A stretch of 64,000 nucleotides of DNA from Saprospirales bacterium (GCA_016711045.1 JADJTT010000008.1:124001-188000), one strand, 5' to 3'; positions 16,535 through 24,911 are shown, numbered from the stretch's first letter. Numbers and translations: made by a program. Notes: generated from the letters alone by a model not told the origin.

Positions 16535-17473
16535 ATGAATAAATCTTTACTAATCTTAATTTTCTGCCTCTTATTTATTCTCCTTTTTCTTTTGAACCCT
16601 GGACTTCGGGAAGATTTTATCCGGGGAACACAGGTTGCCCGCGGGTTTTTCTATGAATGGGAACCGGAAGAAATGGTCGCCGATTTTCAAAGGGGGATCA
16701 TCCGGGCTAAAAAAATTTCCGACCTGGCTTATGAGAAAGGCTGGGAAGCCGTTGGCGCCGAAATAATCCAGGGTGGGGATACGCTCCAGTTGCGCCGCCC
16801 GCTTTTTGAAAAAGAGAAGGAACGTCAATTTCCCAACCTCTATTCGGTGTTGGATACCGTAAATATTATAGCGGGACTTAAAAAAGAAGGGGTCTGGAAT
16901 GGCTCCTGGGCGGACCGGCTCCGCTATGTGGGTAGGTACCACCAGCTCGCTGTGGCCGAAATGCTGGAAAGTGGTATTCCTGCCAGTATCACACTGGCTC
17001 AGGCTTTGTGTGAGAGTAACGCGGGTAAAGGGACGCTGGCCCGGGAAGCCAACAACCATTTTGGTGTCAAATGCCGCCTTAAAAGTGGGGGCAGAAACCA
17101 GTGGGAAGCCAATGATTATTTCCCGGGGTCTATTGCCTGCGGATGCCTCCAGCATGCAGACGACAATAAGTGGGACCACTTCCGGGTCTATTGCGGGGAT
17201 CAGGGCGTAGCCGACAGTTTTGCCGACCACACCAGAGTGTTGGAAAATCCGCGCTATGAGCGATTGTATGGGTATCAGGTCTCCGACACCCTTTACCTGA
17301 TTGACAAATCCTGGTTCGGGGTAGAAGCGGTACCCTATTACGCCGGCGCTGCAGCCATGCTCAAGGCAGGCGGCTATGCGACAGACCCCATGTACCATTG
17401 GACCATTGCCGGGATCATCGACCGCTTGCAGCTCTGGCGGATCGATTTTGCCGTGATGTCAATGTTGAACTAA
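16535..17473 (+). CDS. Membrane-anchored glucosaminidase-domain peptidoglycan hydrolase
   Basis: The 312-residue protein starts with a single N-terminal membrane helix (LLILIFCLLFILLFLLNPG). After a linker of about 120 residues, a mannosyl-glycoprotein endo-beta-N-acetylglucosaminidase (PF01832) domain covers roughly 130-290. The LAQALCESNAGKGTLAREANNHFGVKC stretch holds the predicted catalytic Glu in the usual QxxxES-GxS/G-xLA context, and YAGAAAMLKAGGYATDP closes the domain as in FlgJ-type hydrolases. It would cut the glycan strands of peptidoglycan from the periplasmic side. No LysM domain follows, unlike many Bacteroidota homologues. Single-gene unit with its own promoter, and a hairpin at 17484-17510 downstream. 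Confidence 0.85.
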   Translation: MNKSLLILIFCLLFILLFLLNPGLREDFIRGTQVARGFFYEWEPEEMVADFQRGIIRAKKISDLAYEKGWEAVGAEIIQGGDTLQLRRPLFEKEKERQFPNLYSVLDTVNIIAGLKKEGVWNGSWADRLRYVGRYHQLAVAEMLESGIPASITLAQALCESNAGKGTLAREANNHFGVKCRLKSGGRNQWEANDYFPGSIACGCLQHADDNKWDHFRVYCGDQGVADSFADHTRVLENPRYERLYGYQVSDTLYLIDKSWFGVEAVPYYAGAAAMLKAGGYATDPMYHWTIAGIIDRLQLWRIDFAVMSMLN

Positions 17474-17483
17474 GATGTTTATG

Positions 17484-17510
17484 AACACTGCGATCACTGA
17501 CTGCAGTGTT
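17484..17510 (+). terminator. Possible terminator hairpin after the glucosaminidase gene
   Basis: AACACTGC (17484-17491) pairs with GCAGTGTT (17503-17510) across an 11-nt loop. The following sequence is AT-rich (TACAAATTAATTTTATC) rather than a clean T tract, so termination is only likely. Confidence 0.4.
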
Positions 17511-17560
17511 TACAAATTAATTTTATCACATTAATTAATTCACTTATAATAATTTTTACC

Positions 17561-18172
17561 ATGAAAGATCTAGGATGGACTGCGTTTTTTGCCTTGTTGG
17601 TTGGGGTAATCGCCATTTTTTACCTTGGAAGAGAGAAGAATGATGGTGCGTATCTCCGGGATGGATATGTAGACACGGAATATTCGGAGGAAAATGAACC
17701 GCCCAGCGTTTCCATCTCGGAAATCAATGAGGACAATATGGATTTTTATGCCAAACCGTCGGCCAGTGCACGAGCCAAGGCTAAAAAATCTTCTGCCGGG
17801 ACGACTGCTGCCGATACGCATTCGCGCACCCAACAAGAGTCGAGGGAAGCAAATGAATACAAGACTGCAAAGGCTACGACTACCGTTTATGCACCAACAG
17901 CCTCTTCTGCATCCAAACGGGAAGCTGCCAGAAAGCTGAATGAAAAGGCCGCCGCCGCAGAGAAAAGATTACAGGAAGAAAAAAAGCGCAAAAGCCCTTC
18001 CTATGTAGCTGCGGAAAAGAAACTTAAAGATGCATTGGCTTCAGAAGACTTCAATGCCGCAAATAAAGCGGCGGCCGAGATGGAAAAGGAACTCGGGGCT
18101 GCCGTCGAGTTTACGGCCACTAAGCCTGGAGATAAACTCCCCGAGAACCCGTTGTACAAGAAAAGAAATTGA
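17561..18172 (+). CDS. Hypothetical membrane-anchored Ala/Lys-rich protein
   Basis: A 203-residue protein with an N-terminal hydrophobic helix (TAFFALLVGVIAIFYLG) serving as membrane anchor, then an acidic stretch (DTEYSEENEPPSVS), a Ser/Thr/Ala/Lys-rich low-complexity linker and a predicted coiled coil of about 90 residues (REAARKLNEKAAAAEKRLQE, then KLKDALASEDFNAANKAAAE). The tail (KPGDKLPENPLYKKRN) is polar. I do not recognise a family. The lysine/alanine helix resembles the rod part of TolA-like envelope spacers, but without their C-terminal domain. It is followed 66 nt later by a small secreted protein in the same direction, possibly one transcript. Confidence 0.65.
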   Translation: MKDLGWTAFFALLVGVIAIFYLGREKNDGAYLRDGYVDTEYSEENEPPSVSISEINEDNMDFYAKPSASARAKAKKSSAGTTAADTHSRTQQESREANEYKTAKATTTVYAPTASSASKREAARKLNEKAAAAEKRLQEEKKRKSPSYVAAEKKLKDALASEDFNAANKAAAEMEKELGAAVEFTATKPGDKLPENPLYKKRN

Positions 18173-18238
18173 TCTACATTCGCCTTGCCAACGCCGTCAA
18201 CCGTCGTTGGGTTATCCATTAACCCAAAATTTACAACT

Positions 18239-18652
18239 ATGAAGAAACTGTTGAGCATTGTTCTTTTTTCCCTATTGTCCCTTGCTGGATTTTCCCAAAC
18301 CACAAAATTGACCGTGAATTATAAATTCGCCAATGTGGAGGTGGGGTACGACCACGATAGCAAGACCCAGGTACTCATCGATGGGGAAGTCGCCGGGGAA
18401 TCTGGAGTGGCAGGGCAAACCGAAGGAGGATCACTGACGGTGACGGTGCCCATAGGTACCCATCAATTGAAGATTGTTAACTGGGCACTCTACGAAGGGA
18501 ATTGGGAGGAACATACCATCGAAAACGATTACAGTATCGATGCGATCTATGAGACGTCCCATAAATTTAAGAAACCCGAAAAACTATTCTTGCTTTTTGA
18601 TTTGGATAACGAGATGGTCGTTTCCTGGAAGAAGCCGGTGAAGGTGAAGTAA
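18239..18652 (+). CDS. Small secreted protein, hypothetical
   Basis: 137 residues with a clear signal peptide (MKKLLSIVLFSLLSLAGFSQ). The mature part is beta-rich with alternating Thr/Val strands (TKLTVNYKFANVEVGYD, GGSLTVTVPIGTHQLKIVN), compatible with a small transthyretin- or PEGA-like fold (the VPIGTHQLKIV strand resembles the PEGA pattern), but this is only an impression. The ATG at 18239 is preceded by a short hairpin in the leader (GGGTTA-TCCAT-TAACCC). No known function. It lies between the coiled-coil protein and the POT transporter. Confidence 0.65.
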   Translation: MKKLLSIVLFSLLSLAGFSQTTKLTVNYKFANVEVGYDHDSKTQVLIDGEVAGESGVAGQTEGGSLTVTVPIGTHQLKIVNWALYEGNWEEHTIENDYSIDAIYETSHKFKKPEKLFLLFDLDNEMVVSWKKPVKVK

Positions 18653-18666
18653 GAAAATTTCTTAAG

Positions 18667-18697
18667 TTGGAAAAGTAGCGAAGGGGTGGTATATTTC
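18667..18697 (+). promoter_or_regulatory. Promoter of the POT transporter gene
   Basis: TTG at 18667-18669, 20-nt spacer, TATATTTC at 18690-18697 (one mismatch from TAnnTTTG). The spacing places the start of transcription close to the ATG at 18718, which argues for that start rather than the GTG at 18700. Confidence 0.45.
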
Positions 18698-18717
18698 CGG
18701 TGAAAAACACCAACGAA

Positions 18718-20098
18718 ATGAGCACCAACCAGGAGGACAGCAAGTTCAAAGCCGCGTTGAAGGAGATCATCGCGCCATTTCTCAGCTTATTCAAAGCCTC
18801 GCGCGCGCTTTGGGGGATCAATATTTCCTATCTCCTGGAAGGCTTTGCCTATTTTGGAATGCTGAGCCTGTTGGCTATGTATTTCAATGAATACGTGGGC
18901 TTGAATGATATTTTGGCTGACCAAATGGTAGGGGTGCTCACGGCGGGCATTACATTGGCCATGTTGGTGCTGGGCGCTACGGTCGACCTGGTAGGGGTGC
19001 GCAGGTCGTTGCTCCTCGCCCTCGTCCTGATGCTGACCGGCCGGATTTTTTTCAGCGCCGGACCCGAAATTTTTCATAGCCAGGGATTGTGGTCGGCTAC
19101 CCACCTCATTTCCCTGGTCGGTATATTCTGGTTGGTATTGGGCAACGGGATCTACCAACCGGCCGCGTATACGGCAGTAAAGAAATTTACCACCAAGGAT
19201 ACCTCCGCCATGGGCTATGCCATGCTCTACGCCCTGATGAACCTGGGGGCCTTTCTTCCGGGACTGGTCTCTCCGCCCGTGCGGAAAGCCTTTGGTATCA
19301 CCGGCGTCTTTTGGATGTACGCCCTGGTCACGGTAGTCGGCTTCGGGGTGATCTACTTTTTTATCACCAAAAAAGCGATCGCACAGGCCGAAAAAGAAAG
19401 CGGCAACGAACAGGAGGAAGAAAAACCGGAGGATAAGAAACCCCTGAAAGAACAGCTCCGCTATTACATCAAAAACTTCCCGATCACGGACTCCCGGTTC
19501 ATGTTCTTCATCTTTATCCTGATCCCGGTGCAGACGCTTTTCGCGCACAACTGGCTGACCATTCCACAGTATTGCGAGCGGGCTTTCTCCGGGGTCGTGC
19601 AAAATAATTTTGAGTTTTTTGTCAACTTTAACCCATTGCTCATCTTTGTGCTGACCCCGATCGTCGCTGCGTATACCGCCAAAAAGGATACCTATAAAAT
19701 GATGATCTACGGCACCCTGGTCATGGGCATCTCGCCCTTTATTTTGGCTACAGGGCCCCACATCAGCACTCTTTTCGCTTTCCTCATCGTCATGACCCTC
19801 GGCGAGGCGATGTGGCAGCCTCGTTTCCTGCAGTGGGTAGCCGAGATCGCGCCCAAGGATATGACCGGGATTTACATGGGACTTGGGCAGTTTCCCTGGT
19901 TCCTGACAAAAGTCGTTACGAGTATTTATGCCGGTTGGTTCCTGATGAATTATTGCCCCGACGACACCCCCGATCGCCAACCTGAACACCGAAGAGATGT
20001 GGTTGATCTACGGCGGTATCGCCATGATTAGTCCCGTTGCGTTGATCCTGGCCAGGAAGTGGATGATCAAAGGGTTTAAGGTGAAGCACGAGGAGTGA
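18718..20098 (+). CDS. Proton-dependent oligopeptide transporter (POT/MFS), frameshifted near the C-terminus
   Basis: A POT-type MFS permease. The first helix has the family ExxxYFG motif (LEGFAYFGM); TM pairs follow with a GVRRSLLLALVLM loop (MFS motif A position) and NGIYQPAAYTAVKKF; there is a charged central loop (KESGNEQEEEKPEDKKP) before the second half. The frame as read stops at 20031 after reading nonsense from about 19972. In the +1 frame the sequence continues as IANLNTEEMWLIYGGIAMIS and ends at 20098, giving the last helix and a 459-residue protein if one C is removed from the CCCCC run at 19967-19971. Substrate is predicted to be di/tripeptides, taken up with protons. A 22-bp-arm palindrome lies directly downstream. 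Confidence 0.8.
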
Positions 20099-20102
20099 GC
20101 AC

Positions 20103-20148
20103 TTTATCAGGATGTCTGCGGCCGTGCGGCCGCAGACATCCTGATAAA
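20103..20148. repeat. Perfect 22-bp-arm palindrome downstream of the POT gene
   Basis: Positions 20103-20124 are the exact reverse complement of 20127-20148, separated only by TG. The core is GC-rich (GTCTGCGGCCG) and the ends are A/T (TTTATCAGG). As RNA it would form a very stable hairpin flanked by an A-run on the plus strand, so it could terminate or protect the transcript, but there is no clean T tract after it. See findings. Confidence 0.8.
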
Positions 20149-20212
20149 AAGCATGAAATTCCGTATATTTCCTATCTCCTCCTGAACTCCCCATTTTCTT
20201 TTTGCGGACTAG

Positions 20213-20232
20213 AAATCCCCAAAAGGGGGTTT
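20213..20232 (+). terminator. Weak hairpin with nearby T run
   Basis: AAATCCCC pairs with GGGGGTTT over AAAA (one mismatch), followed by ACCTTTTTC. It could act as a terminator upstream of the 20317 gene, after the palindrome. Confidence 0.3.
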
Positions 20233-20316
20233 ACCTTTTTCATTACCCATACACTATAGGATTGTACGCCTTCAGCGCCAGCTGGGGTGATTTTTTTACC
20301 TACAAAACCATTTGAC

Positions 20317-21171
20317 ATGAAAAAGTATTCCATTCTTTTTGTGTTCTTTTTTTTGGTATCCCACTTTGCGTTTGGTCAAATTCCACAGGAGATCAGCTAC
20401 CAGGGCGTATTGACCGAAACAGACGGCACCCCGGTGGGTGACGGGAACTACAGTATGACCTTTGCCCTGTACAATACCGCGATGGGCGGCGCCCCGATTT
20501 GGCAGGAAGCCAAGGTGGTTCTCGTCCTCAACGGCGTGTTTAATGTTATTTTAGGCGATGTGACTCCATTGTCGCCAGACTTTACCGATGCGTATTGGCT
20601 CGGCGTCAAGGTAGGCGCAGCCGCTGAAATGACACCGAGAGTAAAACTTACCGCTTCTGCCTACAGTTTAAATGCCGAAAAGGTGAATGGCTTTGAAGTG
20701 AGCCCCACTCCGAGTCCGAATACGATCCTTCCGCTCAATGCAAGCGGGAAGTATCCGGCTTCTGTACTTCCAACCCCTCAGATGACAAACATGGGCGGCA
20801 ATTATGGAACCACTAACGTCACTATTGATGGTTCGGCTTTTATTGAGATCCTCAGTTTTACGGTCAATCAGGCTGGGAGCTTCAATGTGACATTGAACGC
20901 CAACCTGGTGGGCGAGATCAACGGGGATGGCACCGGCCGTTACGAGTTTAAGATTACCAGGGGTTCGGTCAACGGAACCCAGGTTGCCCGAGGGTGGTGG
21001 AGACCTGGTACTTCGGGTGGTCAGCAGGCCGTCACAATCCCCTTGTCCGGAGTCGATAATAATGTGAGCGGGCCTACTACCTATTACCTGGTAGGGCGAA
21101 AATATGATAGTGGAGCTAAAGATTTATTGGTGTTTATTTATAACCTCCATGCAATTTGGGTTACGAATTAA
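20317..21171 (+). CDS. Secreted repeat/fibre-type protein with tail-fibre-like N-terminal domain
   Basis: 284 residues from ATG 20317 with signal peptide (KYSILFVFFFLVSHFAFGQ). The segment EISYQGVLTETDGTPVGDGN with the following TFALYNTAMGGAPIWQE and FNVILGDVTPL is the N-terminal module shared by many bacterial secreted proteins annotated as tail-fibre-domain or collagen-like proteins. The rest is a C-terminal beta domain (residues 165-284) rich in Asn, Thr and Gly, reminiscent of C1q/TNF-like jellyroll domains, ending in LLVFIYNLHAIWVTN. No T9SS domain of its own. The following gene, 40 nt downstream, is a small T9SS protein, and they probably form one transcript. Confidence 0.7.
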   Translation: MKKYSILFVFFFLVSHFAFGQIPQEISYQGVLTETDGTPVGDGNYSMTFALYNTAMGGAPIWQEAKVVLVLNGVFNVILGDVTPLSPDFTDAYWLGVKVGAAAEMTPRVKLTASAYSLNAEKVNGFEVSPTPSPNTILPLNASGKYPASVLPTPQMTNMGGNYGTTNVTIDGSAFIEILSFTVNQAGSFNVTLNANLVGEINGDGTGRYEFKITRGSVNGTQVARGWWRPGTSGGQQAVTIPLSGVDNNVSGPTTYYLVGRKYDSGAKDLLVFIYNLHAIWVTN

Positions 21172-21211
21172 GCTGGAAAAAGCTTTTTTTCACTACTAAA
21201 AAAACCGAATA

Positions 21212-21748
21212 ATGAACTTGTTTAATATAAAAATCATACCCATCCTGCTGTTCGGACTGGGTATTCCTTTCTGGACAATGGGGCAGGTCGAGATGCCATC
21301 CAGCGTTCTCGGCAATGGAGGCGGGATAATGGCAGATGCCCAATACCAGCTAAACGGCACGCTTGCTCAACCCTTTATCGGGATCGTGGAAAATGCCTCT
21401 AACCAACAGTATATCGGCTTTTGGTACCAATCCCGGAAACTGCTCAGCAGCGTAGTTTGGGTGGAAGCCAATACCGATTCGCGCGTTTTTAGCCTGGATC
21501 AAAACTTCCCAAATCCGGCCAATTCCTTCACTACCATACCCTTTACGGTGCCCTCCGCTGCGGAGGTGCGCCTGGTGGTTGTAAATAGTAGCGGCAAAAT
21601 GGTGGGACGGCTGGTAGAAGGGACATTCATCCCTGGCGTCTACCAGGTTGAATTTGACGTGACCCAACTCCCGCCCGGCTTTTACTTCTACCAGTTGTAT
21701 GCCGATGGCGTATTGCAGGGAGGCAGGAAGATGGTGGTGATTCAGTAG
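21212..21748 (+). CDS. Small T9SS-exported protein
   Basis: A 178-residue protein with a signal peptide (MNLFNIKIIPILLFGLGIPFWTMGQ), a short middle region starting VEMPSSVLGNGGGIM and containing ADAQYQLNGTLAQPFIG, and a C-terminal T9SS domain (FSLDQNFPNPANSFTTIPF, VVVNSSGKMVG, LPPGFYFYQLYADG). The middle region is a pattern seen in many Bacteroidota proteins annotated only as T9SS type A sorting-domain proteins: a mention of quality 'GG' residues followed by a short beta repeat. No enzyme domain. It follows the fibre-type protein and is closed by a good terminator at 21773-21803. Confidence 0.75.
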   Translation: MNLFNIKIIPILLFGLGIPFWTMGQVEMPSSVLGNGGGIMADAQYQLNGTLAQPFIGIVENASNQQYIGFWYQSRKLLSSVVWVEANTDSRVFSLDQNFPNPANSFTTIPFTVPSAAEVRLVVVNSSGKMVGRLVEGTFIPGVYQVEFDVTQLPPGFYFYQLYADGVLQGGRKMVVIQ

Positions 21749-21772
21749 AAAAAAATCATAAATTGCGAAGCG

Positions 21773-21803
21773 AATGGGCAGGCAGCGTCTGCCCATTTTT
21801 TTT
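21773..21803 (+). terminator. Rho-independent terminator
   Basis: AATGGGCAG (21773-21781) pairs with CTGCCCATT (21789-21797) over a 7-nt loop, followed by a run of T to 21804. It ends the 20317-21748 transcript, 16 nt before the next ATG. Confidence 0.85.
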
Positions 21804-21818
21804 ACAAACCATGCAATT

Positions 21819-22208
21819 ATGAAAAAATTTATTTCCTATCCCGCAGCATTTATCCTGGCGGCATTCGGCGTACTTACCCTGTTCTTAAGCAGCTCTATTA
21901 TTTTTGACTTGTTTGATATCCGGGAAAAAGAAGGCAACTTCGTGTGGATCGTGGTCGGGGCTAATTTCATTGCCAGTATCCTTTATCTCCTGGCTGCCTA
22001 TGGCTTTTTGAAAAATAGAAGATCAACGGCTACTTTGTTAGGGGCTTCTCTACTTGTTTTAGTAGCTGCCGCTATTGGATTCTATTTCCACATAAACTCG
22101 GGAGGGCTATATGAGACAAAAACCATTGGGGCATTGACCTTCCGAATAATGCTAACCCTTATCTTTACCCTGATTGCCTTTTTCACCATCACCAAAAAGT
22201 CTAATTAG
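21819..22208 (+). CDS. Small four-helix membrane protein, hypothetical
   Basis: 129 residues from ATG 21819 with four predicted membrane helices (AAFILAAFGVLTLFLSSS, WIVVGANFIASILYLLAAYG, LLGASLLVLVAAAIGFYF, IMLTLIFTLIAFFTI) and a short basic tail (TKKSN). No recognised domain; the topology resembles small DoxX- or DUF-type integral proteins, but no signature residues are present. It ends 3 bp before the convergent stop of the GT2 gene. Confidence 0.65.
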   Translation: MKKFISYPAAFILAAFGVLTLFLSSSIIFDLFDIREKEGNFVWIVVGANFIASILYLLAAYGFLKNRRSTATLLGASLLVLVAAAIGFYFHINSGGLYETKTIGALTFRIMLTLIFTLIAFFTITKKSN

Positions 22209-22211
22209 CAC

Positions 22212-22928
22212 TCATTTTTTTATTTTTTGCAACTCCCGCATTCCTTTTAGATACCGCTTCGCTAGCGGCCATATCTCCACCCGGCTCGAAGTGGTATCGT
22301 CCGTCCACTTCACAGGCAACTCATAGAGCCGTAGCCCCAGCCATTCAGCGGTGGTGAGCAGTTCGGTAGAGAAAAACCAGCCGTTGTTTTGCGCGCCCAA
22401 CTCGTATAGTTTGGGATAAACCGAGCGCTTCAAAAACTTGAATCCACACATACCATCGGAGAAATGCACGCCGAGGTATAGTTTCAATATCCAGTTGAAA
22501 CCCCGGGAGGCGATCTCCCGTTTCAGGGTGCGTCCGATCACCTGGCTTTTGGGGTGGAGGCGGGTGCCGTATACGAGGTCGTAATCTTCCTCCGCAATGG
22601 CTCGGTATGCTTCAAGGAAATGGGTCAGATCAGTGGCCAGATCGAGGTCCATATAGCCCACGATATCGGCTTCCGATTGGCCCCAGGAGGTCTTCAGCGC
22701 GAGGCCTACCCCTTTTTCGGGCACGTTGACGACGGCTACTTCCGGAAATTGAGCCTGGAGGTCCCGTGCGATAGCCAGGGTGCGGTCGGTTGATCCGTTG
22801 TCGGCAATGACGATGCGCCATTGGCCGGGGATAGGGAAGTGGGTGTGCAGGAATTGACGCAGCACCCCAACCTGCCGGGCCAGCGTTATTTCTTCATTCA
22901 AAACGCGGATTGTCACATCAAAGGTCAT
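22212..22928 (-). CDS. Family 2 glycosyltransferase, dolichyl-phosphate-glucose synthase-like
   Basis: A 238-residue GT-A fold enzyme without membrane segments. It starts TIRVLNEEITLARQVGVL (nucleotide-binding first strand), has IADNGSTDRTLAIA, then EKGVGLALKTSW and the metal-binding YMDLDLATDL (DxD), followed by YGTRLHPKSQVIGRTLKREI and SDGMCGFKFLKR. This series matches the DPM/DPG-synthase-like subgroup that transfers glucose or mannose from a nucleotide sugar to a polyprenyl phosphate. The full-length product lacks the C-terminal membrane helices found in some relatives. Acceptor unknown. Stands alone, convergent with the small membrane protein and divergent from the 23-29 kb operon. Confidence 0.8.
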   Translation of the reverse strand: MTFDVTIRVLNEEITLARQVGVLRQFLHTHFPIPGQWRIVIADNGSTDRTLAIARDLQAQFPEVAVVNVPEKGVGLALKTSWGQSEADIVGYMDLDLATDLTHFLEAYRAIAEEDYDLVYGTRLHPKSQVIGRTLKREIASRGFNWILKLYLGVHFSDGMCGFKFLKRSVYPKLYELGAQNNGWFFSTELLTTAEWLGLRLYELPVKWTDDTTSSRVEIWPLAKRYLKGMRELQKIKK

Positions 22929-22955
22929 AAGGCCATGGCTTACAGTGGTTGTCGG

Positions 22956-22986
22956 TTGGAGAATTAAGGCTTTTTGTCTTACTTTG
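22956..22986 (+). promoter_or_regulatory. Candidate promoter of the 23-29 kb ABC operon
   Basis: TTG at 22956-22958, 20-nt spacer, TTACTTTG at 22979-22986 (one mismatch from TAnnTTTG). It would start the transcript about 80 nt before the first ATG at 23074. Confidence 0.4.
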
Positions 22987-23073
22987 TAGAAAGATAGAGG
23001 CCGTTTATCGAAAGGCCCAATTTTATGAAAACTTTCTTAGCCCAATGTATATTAAATAGGCAAAATCCTCGAC

Positions 23074-23724
23074 ATGCTAAAAAATCTCAAATCGCTCTTC
23101 ATTATCGAAGACGAAGAGGCGGTGAAACCTGCTGAAAAAAAAGCCACCCCGTTGGAAGTGCCCAAAACTGCTCCGGTTAAAGCACAAAGTACAGAGGGCG
23201 ACCCAGGTAAAGTCAGCGGCAAATTTACGGAAGTCCTGTTTGCGGCTATGGAGCGCGAAAACCAGGAGGGCTTTGACTATATGGAATTCAAACAATCGCT
23301 TCAATCCCTGGCGCAAATGCCTATGGATGAAGCAACCCGCTATCAGTCGGCCCTGGCGATGGCGAAGACCCTGGGCGCCGACCCGGCCAAATTGCTTCAG
23401 TCTGCAGCGCATTACCTGAATGTGCTCAAGGTGGAGGAGAATAAGTTTGACCAGGCCCTGACCAATCAGAAGGAAGAACGGATCGGTCAAAAAGTGAAGG
23501 AGCAGGAAGGCCTGCAGAACGCGATCAACGAGAAGGCAGAGGCTATTAAAAAGCTCACCCTGGAAATCGAGGCTCACCGCAAGAAATTGGACCAGTTAAA
23601 ACAGGAGATCGTGCAGGCGTCTCAAAAAGTGGAGTCGACCAAGAACGATTTTATCGCTTCCTACAACTCACTGGTCAGTCAAATCCAGCTGGATATCGAT
23701 AATATGAAAAAACACCTCGGGTAA
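23074..23724 (+). CDS. Cytoplasmic coiled-coil protein, first gene of the ABC operon
   Basis: 216 residues, no signal peptide or membrane segment. The N-terminus is MLKNLKSLFIIEDEE followed by a Pro/Lys/Ala linker; residues about 50-115 form a helical domain (FTEVLFAAMERENQEGFDYM, LAQMPMDEATRYQSALAMAK) and residues 120-216 a long coiled coil (EGLQNAINEKAEAIKKLTLE). I do not recognise a family name, but similar proteins occur next to OmpA-fused substrate-binding proteins in other Bacteroidota, to my recollection. It likely works with the membrane coiled-coil protein encoded 66 nt downstream. Role is inferred only from the operon: an accessory or scaffolding factor on the cytoplasmic face. Confidence 0.7.
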   Translation: MLKNLKSLFIIEDEEAVKPAEKKATPLEVPKTAPVKAQSTEGDPGKVSGKFTEVLFAAMERENQEGFDYMEFKQSLQSLAQMPMDEATRYQSALAMAKTLGADPAKLLQSAAHYLNVLKVEENKFDQALTNQKEERIGQKVKEQEGLQNAINEKAEAIKKLTLEIEAHRKKLDQLKQEIVQASQKVESTKNDFIASYNSLVSQIQLDIDNMKKHLG

Positions 23725-23790
23725 AGGACCTAATCCCGGCACTGGTGCGTTACTTTGAAGGCGAAATTTGTTGCTCAAATCTGAAACTAC

Positions 23791-24819
23791 ATGGAGAACT
23801 CCGAATCTAAGTACAAATCATTCTGGAAACGCCCCGAAGGCGTAACCGGCGCCATCTTTTTAGGCGCCATCCTTGTGGGCGGGGGAGTGCTGGCAGCCGT
23901 CCTGCTGCCCGTGCTTATTCCCCTGATGGCAAATACCCTGTATCTGGCACTCATGCTGGTCGCACTGGCAGCGATCGTCTACATGTTTGTCGATCCCAAA
24001 ATCCGCAACCTGGTTTGGTATATGTATAAAGGGGTGATGCGCTGGGTGACCGGGATCTTCGTACAGATCGACCCCATTGGTATCCTCAAGTCATACGTGG
24101 ATGACCTGGAGGACAACCTCAAGAAGATGAACAAGCAGATCAACCAGTTGCGTGGACAGATGCATAAGCTGCGGGAGATCATTTTCAACAACCAGAAAGC
24201 GATAAAGGATAACCTCCAACTTGCCAGTCAGGCAAAAGAGACCAACAAAGAGAGCGTCATGATCCTCAAATCGCGCAAAGCGGGCCGTCTCAAAGAGTCC
24301 AATATGCGCCTGGAGGACCTATACAAGAAAATGGAGGTGCTGTATCGCGTGTTGACGCGTATGTACGAAAATTCGGAGATCCTCAAGGAAGATATTAAAG
24401 ACCAGGTCATGGTCAAGGAACAGGAGCGCAAAGCGATCCATGCCTCCAACTCGGCCATGAAATCCGCAGCGAATATCATCACCGGAAATAAGGACGCCCG
24501 TGCCATGTTCGATTTGGCGTTGGAAGCCATTGCCGACGATGTCAGCGAAAAAGTGGGCGAAATGGAACGCTTCATGGATATGTCGGCCAGCTTCATGAAC
24601 TCCGTCGATTTACAAAATGGCGTATTCGAAGAGGAAGGACTCCAAATGCTGGAAAAATGGGAACAGGAAGGAATATCCAAAATATTGGGTACCGAGAAAG
24701 CCTCCCTGCTCTCTCAGGCAAATGACGAAGCAGATGTGCTCGATCTCAACACACCGGTCAAAAGGCCGATGCGCGATACTGCGACGCATATTAATCAGTA
24801 CGATAGTTTCTTTGAATAA
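23791..24819 (+). CDS. Membrane protein with two helices and long coiled coil
   Basis: 342 residues. Two hydrophobic helices near the N-terminus (GAIFLGAILVGGGVLAAVLL and NTLYLALMLVALAAIVYMFV) form a hairpin, followed by an amphipathic segment (NLVWYMYKGVMRWVTGIF) and a helical region of more than 200 residues with heptad character (VDDLEDNLKKMNKQINQLRG onwards). The helical part recalls PspA/Vipp1-type membrane-remodelling proteins in size and charge, but the family signature is not clear, so this is only an analogy. Second gene of the ABC operon; the first gene also makes a coiled coil, which suggests a complex at the inner membrane. Confidence 0.7.
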   Translation: MENSESKYKSFWKRPEGVTGAIFLGAILVGGGVLAAVLLPVLIPLMANTLYLALMLVALAAIVYMFVDPKIRNLVWYMYKGVMRWVTGIFVQIDPIGILKSYVDDLEDNLKKMNKQINQLRGQMHKLREIIFNNQKAIKDNLQLASQAKETNKESVMILKSRKAGRLKESNMRLEDLYKKMEVLYRVLTRMYENSEILKEDIKDQVMVKEQERKAIHASNSAMKSAANIITGNKDARAMFDLALEAIADDVSEKVGEMERFMDMSASFMNSVDLQNGVFEEEGLQMLEKWEQEGISKILGTEKASLLSQANDEADVLDLNTPVKRPMRDTATHINQYDSFFE

Positions 24820-24839
24820 CTAATTTTTTAGTTTATCAA

Positions 24840-24902
24840 GTTTATGAGGTGTATTAAGTTTATCCACCTCATAAACTAGCGAAGCTAATAAACCTCATAA
24901 AC
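24840..24902 (+). repeat. Inverted and direct repeat inside the ABC operon
   Basis: GTTTATGAGGTG (24840-24851) pairs with CACCTCATAAAC (24865-24876), a perfect 12-bp stem over a 13-nt loop, and the right-arm core CCTCATAAAC recurs at 24893-24902 just before the next ATG. The two right-arm copies could compete for pairing with the left arm. Possible intra-operon mRNA processing or attenuation site. Confidence 0.6.
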
Positions 24903-24911
24903 ATTAAAATA

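Noticed and set aside
16297..16536. A 79-aa minus-strand open frame in the 352-bp spacer
   Set aside because: It runs over the promoter of the glucosaminidase gene and has no family features.
18787..19989. A 400-aa minus-strand open frame inside the POT gene
   Set aside because: Rich in His, Gln and Arg, with no domain; it is the complement of membrane helices.
20103..20148. Call the palindrome a plain terminator
   Set aside because: No T tract follows on the plus strand, and the loop is only two bases, so I list it as a repeat.
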